This document shows positions 55,791 to 64,000 of a stretch of 64,000 nucleotides of DNA, one piece after another (position 1 is the first letter of the stretch; each line of letters starts with the position of its first letter). The translations under genes and the position numbers were made by a program. The notes beneath the pieces were generated by a model. The model saw nothing but the letters and a program-made list of their open reading frames with translations. It searched no databases and was not told where the DNA came from. This stretch comes from Adiantum capillus-veneris (lineage: Eukaryota; Streptophyta; Polypodiopsida; Polypodiales; Pteridaceae), in the NCBI GenBank assembly GCA_014529385.2, contig CM043966.1, positions 41,754,537 to 41,818,536 on the forward strand, in the 5' to 3' direction.

Positions 55791-56513
55791 ATGGCTAACA
55801 ATAATAAAGAGAGTGAAATTAATGTTGATAACTTTGATTTTGCTAATGAGCAAGCTACTAATGATGCCCTGATGCTTGTTAACTATCCTGTTTCTAGGCT
55901 TCAACAAGCCATGGGCAATCCATCCCTCCAAAGTGTAGTGCAACATCAGCTTTGTGCTCATGGGATTCTCCAAGCTCCCCACCATGACGAGAGAGCACCT
56001 AGGAAGCCTCCTTGCAAGACTTCCAAAAGAGGTCTCTCTTCGATTCGGGAAGAAGAAGAGGATCCCTATGAAGGGCTTAGAAATTTTCTCCTTGATGACG
56101 CATCTTCTTCTCAAAGGAGAACTCAAGAGCCTCCATCAAAGGAACGAGAAAGAAGTGAGTCTCCAATCACCTCGACGGAGATGGCTCCACAAAGATGGCG
56201 GACTAAACGCTCTCCATTGCCTCCAAAATGGAGAAGACCATTGCATACTTCTCCGCACCATACTTCAAAGAGGGATGACAAAAAGCAAGAGAAGAAAAAG
56301 GCAAGAAAGATGACACCCTCATCTCCATCTTCTTCATCCTCTTCCTCTTATGAAAGTGATGGTGAAGACAACGAAGATCAGGGCAAGAAAAAGGCGAGAA
56401 AGAGGTCACCCTCTTCTCCATCTTCCTCAAATTCTTCATCTTCTGAAGAAAGTGATGGTGCAACCTTTGAACCATCAAAAAGAAGAGGCCATAGGAAATC
56501 CTATGCCACGTGA
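55791..56513 (+). pseudogene. element E: gag leader, Ser/Lys-rich
   Basis: It opens with MANNNKESEINVDNFDF, is highly charged, and carries two copies of a lysine then serine block (GKKKARKRSPSSPSS type) at about residues 165-225. It stops at 56511 just before the gag core (FLTYDGTFGATDKVLAFIQQF, 56560 onwards), which continues in frame beyond the TGA. Further in-frame stops occur near 56747 and 56943 within the core. The duplicated charged block is an internal repeat. Confidence 0.75.
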
Positions 56514-58067
56514 AAGAGGTCATCCAAGCTCAAGAAGTTCAAAGAGGGAGGGAAGAGCATCTCTTTCCTTACCTACGATGGCACTTTTGGTGCTACGGAC
56601 AAAGTCTTGGCCTTTATCCAACAATTCGATGCGGCGTTTGGAGATGAGGGCTTCACGGAGTCCTCTAAGCTACACCATGTAGCTATGCACTTTCAAAAGT
56701 CCACCAGGCAATGGTTGTCTAGCCTACGAGCCAACGATGAAGATCCATGAACATGGAAAGCTTTAAGAGCTTCCATTATGAAGCAGTTTTTGGCCACTGA
56801 TGCCAAAGACAAATTACTCACCGAATGGCGAAGCTTAAAGCTCTCTCCTTACGAATCCATTCACAAATATGTAGACAAGTTTTGGGACCTACAACTCAAA
56901 GCCACTGTCTTCAAAAATTTGGATTTTGGAGAGAAAAAGCAATAATTTTGTGCGGGCTTAAATGAAGAAATGACGGAGTATGTCAACTCCCAAAGGCCAC
57001 GCACCATATCGGCGGTTATACACCATACTATGGTGGCCTCTCGAATCAATTTCCAAACCGGGGCTAAAAGAAATTCTAAGCCCACGGAAAACAAGGGTTC
57101 CAATGAGCCTAAGGGGAAGGACAATGTCCAAAAGTCTCCTAAGGGCAACTCCAACAAAGCTAAAGAGAAGGGAGTTTATAAAGGCAAAAATAAACTCTCT
57201 CCTGAAGAGCTTGAGAGTTATCGCAAGGATAACCGCTGTTTCAAGTGCGGTGAGCAAGGGCATGCGTACCGTGCTTGTCCCCAAAAGAACACTCGCCATG
57301 AATCTCCTAGAGCTACCTTGGTTGAAATCCAAGAAGAGGAAATTCATCACAAAGGATCTCCTCTATGCCATGCTTGGGGAAAGATAAGAGAACATGATGC
57401 TTTTATTCTCTTTGACCCTGGTTCTACTCACAATTTTATATCTATAGAGTTGGCCACCAAGTTAGGCACACAAGCCTACGAGATGGGAGATGTCCTACCT
57501 GCAGACGTTCCTTTCAAGGGGCAAGAAGCTTCAATCACTCCCTTAATCGGGAAATTGAGGCTCCATGTACAAAGCTATGTGGACAAAGAGGACTTCTTTA
57601 TCTCTCCTCTCAAGCATGAGGATGTAATCTTGGGGGCACCATGGTTTGATTGCATGGCTGCCAATGTTAAATTCCCTGAAAGGAGAATCTCCTTTAAGTT
57701 CAGGGAAAAAGATATGTATATAGATGCTAAGGAAATGGGTAACACTATACCCATTGTACATAAACAAGCTTTCAACAAGTCAATAAAGAGCTCTATTTCC
57801 GTGTACATGATTTTTATTAAAGATTCTCAAAATGAACCTAATGTTTTAGCAAAAGAAAATATACACAATCAAAAGGAATTAGAGTTATCCAATTTTCTCA
57901 AGGGGTTTCAGGATGTCTTTATTGATGACATCCCTTGTAAGCTACCTCCTAAACGAGGTAATGATGACCATGCAATTGTCTTCCAGGAAGTTCACTGCCT
58001 AACAAACCTCCTTATAGAGTTTCTTAAGCTCAACAAGAGGAGATTATGCGGCAAGTGCATGAGTTAG
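56514..58067 (+). pseudogene. element E: gag core, zinc knuckle and protease
   Basis: 56514-56969 encodes the gag core with stops (SLRANDEDP, KQFLATDAKDKL, WRSLKLSPYESI). 56970-58067 is open for 365 codons: gag C terminus, CCHC knuckle CFKCGEQGHAYRACP (about residues 90-105), protease FILFDPGSTHNFISIELATKLG (about residues 145-170) through LGAPWFD, and the linker NFLKGFQDVFIDDIP before RT. A frameshift near 58000-58060 separates it from RT. Confidence 0.85.
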
Positions 58068-59170
58068 TTGAGAAGGGCATGGTTAGGCCTAGCTCATCTC
58101 CATTTTGTTATCCTGTGCTACTAGTGCAAAAAAAAAAACGACACATATTGTATGTGTGTCGACTATAGAGCACTAAATAGGATCACTATCAAAAATAGGT
58201 TTCCCGTTCCATGGGTAGAATACCTATTTGATAAGCTACAAGGGTCCACCTACTTCAGTAGGATTGACCTAGAAAGTGGCTATCATCAAATAAGGATAGT
58301 TGATCAAGACATTGTAAAGATCGCATTTTGCACTATGTTTGGTCTTTAGGAATACAATGTCATGCCTTTTGGCTTGACCAATGCACCAACGACATTCAAC
58401 CGCTTGATGGAGAAGCTATTCACGCCTCACCGAACCTTTACCGGAGTGTTCTTTGATGATATCATCATCTACTCTATTTCATTAGACGAACACAAGCAAC
58501 ACCTCCAGGTAATATTTCAAGTTCTAAGAGAGAATATACTCGAAAGAAAAGTGAATTTTTCTTGCAAGAGATTTAGTATTTAGGTCACATTATCTCTCAA
58601 GATGGCATCCGAATGGATCCATAAAAGCTAGAGGTAATAAAAGGATGGCCTAAACCAAGGAATCTTCATGAGTTAAGAAACTTTATAGGTATGTGCGCAT
58701 ACTATAGACGCTTCATAGAAAAGTTCACTAATAGCAGGACCATTACATGACCTAACAAAGAAAAATGTTACGTACACATGGTCTGCCAAGGAGAACAATG
58801 CTTTCAAAAAGCTTAACGAAAAGCTTATCTCTCCACCTGTGCTTACACTACCGGATCTCTCAAAGCCATTTGAGGTCCAATGTGATGCTTGTGGTGATTG
58901 CCTTGGAGCTGTTTTGCTTCAAGAAGGGCACGCTATAGGCTATGAAAGTCGAAGGCTCGACCGTGTTGAGCAATCTCTAGGCATATATGAAAAGGAACTC
59001 CTCGCAGTTCTATATGCCTTAGACTCATGGAGGCACTATTTATTGGGGACTCCTTTCATTCTGCGAACGGATCACCAAAGTCTTAAGTACTTCATGACAC
59101 AGACCAAGCTCTCCGACAAACAAATGAGGTGGGAAAATTTCTTTTTGCAATTTCATTTTCATATTGCTCA
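58050..59170 (+). pseudogene. element E: reverse transcriptase and RNase H
   Basis: Starts VHELVEKGMVRPSSSPFCYP and VLLVQKKK, where a run of A (58128-58138) disturbs the usual KKDG. Then come [47 protein letters not shown] and the FFDDIIIYS catalytic box (58449 onwards). Stops lie near 58349 and 58583. RNase H is open at 58839-59195 (VQCDACGDCLGAVLLQEG, IYEKELLAVLYALDSWRHYLLG, FILRTDHQSLKYF) and runs into the LTR after RWENFFLQFHFHI. Confidence 0.85.
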
Positions 59171-59173
59171 TGT

Positions 59174-60773
59174 TTTCATAATAATCAATATCTAATTCTC
59201 CTAAATGATTTTCTCATGTTAAACTGATCATTTAATATGGGGAAGTGCCAAGGGAGAAAAAGCTAGATTATTGGTTAAGCTAGCAGATCCACCACAGTAG
59301 GGATCCAAAGGAGGGAAAATAAGGATCCAAAGGGGGGGCCATCTGCAAAAGAGCTATGTGCAACAATGGGCTCAAAAGACCGTAAGGTTCAGCCCATTAA
59401 GACTTCCAAAGTGCTAAGGTTCCAAAATTCAAAGGTTGTGTCCAAAGGTCAAACATCAGGGGAATTGGATGCTTTGAGTGTGTCCCAAAAAGTCTCTGTC
59501 AAGCGCTACATAGGAGGGGGCGAGCCCAAGAAGTAGGGGATGAGAGAGAAACACCCACACACACTCACAAGCTTCATTTGTACACAAGGGGAAAGAGGGA
59601 CACATGTCAGCTCTCCCTAGGCTAGATGCCCACAAGGTGTACTCAAATCCTATTGGATGGCCATGGAGGTGGACCAATGAGAATTAGGCTAGAGTAAATC
59701 TAATTTAATTAATTTAAAAACACTTAATAAAAGAACCAATAAGAATTAAGCTCTCTAGAAGAGTATTGGACAGTCTCCCAAGGGGACCAATGAGCATTCA
59801 GCAGCCCAATGGCTTGCCTGATTCCTATTGGCCATGAGGCAAACGGGTCTAATGAGAATTTAGTTGCATTTATTAATTACCTAAAGCTCTTACAAAAGGG
59901 GAAAGGGGGACACATGTCAGAAGGCTATCACTTATGCTGCTTAATTTCCATTGGCTAGGCCTGGGGAGGTCCAATAGGGATGTAGCATGAGCATTTAGCA
60001 AGGGAGGTCGACCAAGAGAGAGAGGGGGCTGATTTTTTGCAAGGCATTATCACACACACACACACACTCACACAATCTCATGTGTGAAGCAAAGAAGACT
60101 CTCTCTCCTTCTCAAGCTTTAATGGAAAGCTTACCACCTACTCCAAGCTTGTGAGAAGGGTTGCCTACACCAAAAAATCTTGGCTTTGTGATGCAAATCC
60201 AACCAAGAGCCAAGCTTCAATGCATGCTCATCTCCTCTACCATGCTAATTACTAAACTAAGTTATGCTAATATGAGTGATTATGTGAGGAGATGTAAATC
60301 TTTCTCGTAAGAATACTCCTTCTTCGTCTCAATCTACTCTCATACCTCACTAGCTCTCACCAGCTTCGAAGGTGTGTGAGGTCTTGGGTCTGGACCGTGA
60401 GGGAATTGATGTTGTGTTTGATAAGTATTTTGCTTAGTGCATGAAGTTTCCATCTTCATTGCACTAGCTAGTATTGAAGGAACACAAAGAATTGTATTGT
60501 AACATGTCTCTCTTGATGGGAGAAACCATAATACAAAGCCTTTTGGAGGGGGGACAGGCTCCATGCAAATCCGGTCCGCAAGTATTGTCAACTTCTTAAT
60601 TTCTCTCTCTTTTGAAGTATTGTTCATGCTATCTAACTAGGTGTTATGCTTTTTGTTGCTCTCTCCACCCAAGCACTCTTGTTATTCTCATTAGGAAGCT
60701 ATTCTAATGAAATGCTCACTATGTTCATGGTATTTTCCGCTACACACAAGTTACTAGACCATTAAATGTTACA
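59174..60773 (+). repeat. element E 3' LTR
   Basis: Same block order as 53784-55374, ending ATGTTACA, then TCTTT. Confidence 0.82.
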
Positions 60774-61531
60774 TCTTTTTAGCAAATTTCTCATTCTAGG
60801 TGTACGGTCTTTGTCTACTTGTTTTAGCATCAACTTTCATAGGGATAGTATGGTGATAGATTTTAGGATTCACGCCCTTAAGATCTTTGTAAGACCAAGC
60901 AAAGACATCCCTGTACTCCTTTAAGGTTTTGAAGAGGACCTCTTCCTCTTCTTGAGTCAAATCTGTAGCTATATATGCTGGCTTCAAGTCTTCTCTAAGC
61001 TAAGTGAGGTCAATTCGGTTTGGCATTTTCAGGATCCTCATAGGTTTTTCATGGTTCTTTGGGTTGTCTCATTGGTTGCTCCACTATGATTCATCGATCT
61101 TGCAGAGTATACTTCTTGTAATGAGAAGAAACACTAATTGTCCCTGGTTTATCGCTCTCGGATTCCATTTTTGTGGTCCAGACCTCCTTTAAGGTTCATT
61201 CCAACTCCTTATATTTTGCTTTTTGTTTTGTTTTGTTAATTGAAGGTTCCTTTTGCTTGGTTTCATCTAGCTTACTCAGTTTTTTTTGGTTTTGTTCCTT
61301 TGATCTGTGTTTTTTCTTTTCTCTGAGGTAGGATATCCCCCAGTTATCTTGTCATTGATACAATCTCTTGCATCCACCATCAACGAGAACTGAGTTTTGC
61401 CCCCTATTTTTTGTTGTAGCTGTTTTCTACTCAATTTGTTGTCTCGGTTTTTGCGATATCTTTGTTGGCGTCTAAAATGATTTGAAAACTCAAAAAAAAT
61501 TTCTTCCCCTCTCTTGAGTAGCAGTTTGGCC
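60774..61531 (-). pseudogene. element F: protease-RT linker and RT start
   Basis: 60796-60987 on the minus strand reads LTQEEEEVLFKTLKEYRDVFAWSY, KDLKGVNPKIYHHTIPM and DAKTSRQRPYT, the signature in front of RT in Tat/Athila-like Ty3 elements. It joins the RT start at 53783 once element E is ignored. 60990-61531 has only broken frames. Confidence 0.78.
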
Positions 61532-62143
<612 letters not shown>

Positions 62144-64000
62144 TGGCCCTGACATGTTAGTTTTTAGAGTTTGATTCCCCTGTCGTGAGTGTTTCCTCTT
62201 CTAACTCATTAGTGGCATCATAGTAGTGATCAAAGAAAACTTGTTGTTCCTCAATCAGTTCTATAGATACTATATGAATAAGAATTATGTCATATCCCTC
62301 CTCATCACAAAATTATATGGGTATGGATTTGTTAACACATACGACCATAGTGACAAGAATCTGAGTCCACTATAATGGCTCGAACGAATGTTCTGAAAGG
62401 GTTCTGGTACATATTTCGCATCGTTTACCTCTTTGTCTAAGACACAATCCTCTCTTCATAAGCTACCACTCTCAAAGGCTTCACACATCCAAATTGGCAT
62501 ATCTTTACATAACCATGACATCAATTTAGTATCAGCTGAGGTTTTGAATCCAATTCCTGGATTGGTGTCCTCAGAATATCCTTGTAGGAATGACCTTTCA
62601 AGTTTACTTGTGTAATGGGTCCAACTTGTTTTAAGTAGAGATAGTAGTTACCCTAATCTTGAATCAACTGTATTTGCCTCATGAAAGGTCTTTCCAAAAT
62701 GATTCCGTAGTTCAGTTTTTTCCTCAAAATCCACAATGGAAAAAGTGTGTTGGTAGTCAATTCCACAAGAGCTAACTATCACATTTTCTAGTAATCCAAT
62801 TGGTTTCTCAATGCCCCCATCTGCCAATTGCAATTTCATTTGTGTTTCCTAATTGTTCGCTTTCCCTAGGCTTCTCAGATAGCTTTTGTTGCTATGGTGA
62901 TACCTGCCTCGCTACCTAGAACAACCATGGTCGTTACATCATTGTATTGTACTGGAAGGGGTCGTGTTTCCTTCATTTTCTTCATAGTAGTCTTCAACTT
63001 TGTTCACGGACACAAATCTGATAATCTTTTCCCTTGATTCTTCCCTATGCAATTCTTCAAGGTTTTCTTTGGTTAATACCATTATGCCCATCATTTCCAT
63101 GGTACCTTGCAAATCCCTCCACAGATATGGACTTGTCTTGAGAAGCTCACTCAATGTGATGGTACACTAGATAGGAGTCGGCATGATTGACTGCCAATTT
63201 TCCACATCCAACATCTCCTTTGCTCTATTCAGTTTCATGGTTTTGTAGAACAATGATTTTCTTTGTTTTCCCCCAAATATGAGGCTAATGTTTGAAGTGT
63301 CTGAGATTTTGATGAGCTTGACTGCTCTAATCCCCATACAAAGATTGTTCAACCAGTTCCATGGGTGGTTGGTCTAGCCAAACTTCCTTGATTGGAGCTG
63401 ACTTCAGAGTCAGGCTTCCGTCATTCACTTCTCTAACCTGTTCCCATAGTTGGTTTGGCCAATCTTCCTCACTGTCTGGAACTAATTCAGGTTTGTCAAT
63501 TTTTGCTAAAGTTTCCCTCGGTTTCTTAGAGTCCTTCGTTGGTTTTCCTATGATTTCCAACTTTGGCTTTTGTTTCTCCAACATTGATTGTGTGATTTGC
63601 ACTAAGTTTCTATAAGCTTCAAGCTTTGCTACTTCCATGTTAGGTGTTGGGTAGTTTTTCCATTTTGTTTCCAATGTTTGACCCGCTTTTAACCCTGCTT
63701 GGAAAGCTTTCAAGGCTACATTGATTGGCTCGTAAATCTTTTCCACCAACACAGATCCTCCCAATCTTGGTTTCAATCCCTTAAATTTTGATGACATCAA
63801 CCGAGTCATTTTCTCAACTCTTTTATGGACTTTCTCTTTGATTTTCCTTTGTTGTTTCTGTCTTCTAAGATCATATTGTTTGTGTTGCTCTTTTTTGGAG
63901 TCTTTTGAAGGCTTGTTGGGTACATCCGACCTGCTTGCATTGTTCTGTCTAGTTTACTTGGGCATGTATACTAGTAACTATCCGAATTGGAGTAGTAGGT
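62144..64000 (-). pseudogene. element F: gag and protease region, runs off the window
   Basis: Minus strand. 63327-63809 encodes a gag or gag-adjacent segment (YEPINVALKAFQAGLKAGQTLE, WKNYPTPNMEVAKLEAYRNLVQ). 63167-63352 and 62939-63154 are further broken frames (LLKTSPYLWRDLQGTMEMMG). 62648-62839 looks like the second half of an aspartic protease (MKLQLADGGIEKPIGLLENVIVS, then DYQHTFSIVDFE). 62150-62640 is frameless. Order and strand fit the upstream half of element F, interrupted by the miniature element and E. Confidence 0.6.

Larger units (their letters stand above)
53784..60773 (+). mobile_element. element E: Ty3/gypsy retrotransposon inserted in F, integrase deleted
   Basis: Two LTRs of about 1.6 kb (53784-55374 and 59174-60773) flank gag, protease, RT and RNase H on the plus strand. 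TCTTT occurs at both outer junctions (53779-53783 and 60774-60778) and fits a 5-bp duplication inside the RT of F. The coding part passes from RNase H straight into the right LTR near 59165, so integrase and the polypurine tract are missing. Frames are broken by stops. Confidence 0.85.

Noticed and set aside
56203-56523. Minus-strand frame rich in Ser/His/Phe opposite element E gag
   Set aside because: It is the shadow of the Lys/Ser-rich gag leader on the plus strand.

Overview
This window looks like a transposon-dominated stretch of a land-plant nuclear genome. I lean towards a fern or another seed-free vascular plant. The reasons are plant-type Ty3/gypsy and Ty1/copia elements primed by initiator Met-tRNA, a plastid chaperonin-60-alpha copy, a degenerate PLS-type PPR array, a plant-type deoxyhypusine hydroxylase (DOHH) gene split by long introns, and abundant (GA/CT)n tracts. 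The species cannot be fixed from this sequence alone. Only one gene looks intact over most of its length: DOHH, minus strand, 20439-23290, five exons with matching splice phases; its last exon is not visible. I found no rRNA gene, tRNA gene or CRISPR array.

Left third (1-19600): nested retroelements. A minus-strand Ty3/gypsy element (call it element 1) runs from a 5' LTR remnant near 12240 down to about 2835. It is split by a solo LTR of family A (5203-6474, inside gag) and by a 4.3-kb element with 901-bp terminal inverted repeats and a GGCAT duplication (6846-11131, also inside gag). A second block is a family C LTR (12536-12718 and 18453-19414), interrupted by family B LTRs and a gag/protease-only B element (12762-18452). 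That B element is itself interrupted by a third family A solo LTR (13907-14901).

Middle (19600-36500): DOHH, with a Ty3 RNase H remnant in intron 1; a decayed PPR array (23930-25790); a stop-ridden chaperonin-60-alpha pseudogene (25975-27065); and a minus-strand Helitron-type rolling-circle element (27411-about 33000). The Helitron encodes an OTU-like region, a DUF6570-like zinc region, an HUH Rep, a PIF1-like helicase and, fused behind the helicase, an endonuclease/exonuclease/phosphatase (EEP) domain. An RPA-like OB-fold/zinc-ribbon gene lies just upstream (33440-35198, same strand). Several lesions suggest the Helitron is dead.

Right half (36500-64000): GC-rich low-complexity DNA; a young non-autonomous LTR element D (39783-45408, two 1035-bp LTRs, no recognisable pol); a complete 2.5-kb copia-type element G carrying only gag (49152-51632, 321-bp LTRs, duplication AGATA); and a large minus-strand Ty3 element F (51640-53783 plus 60774 to the window end). 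F is split by plus-strand Ty3 element E (53784-60773) and carries a 0.6-kb LTR-PBS-LTR miniature (61532-62143, duplication TGGCC) whose internal region is only 16 bp.

The observations I rank highest are the inverted-LTR element, the PBS-only miniature and the EEP-fused Helitron with its RPA-like neighbour. All coordinates were read by eye. Domain calls rest on recognisable motifs, not database searches.
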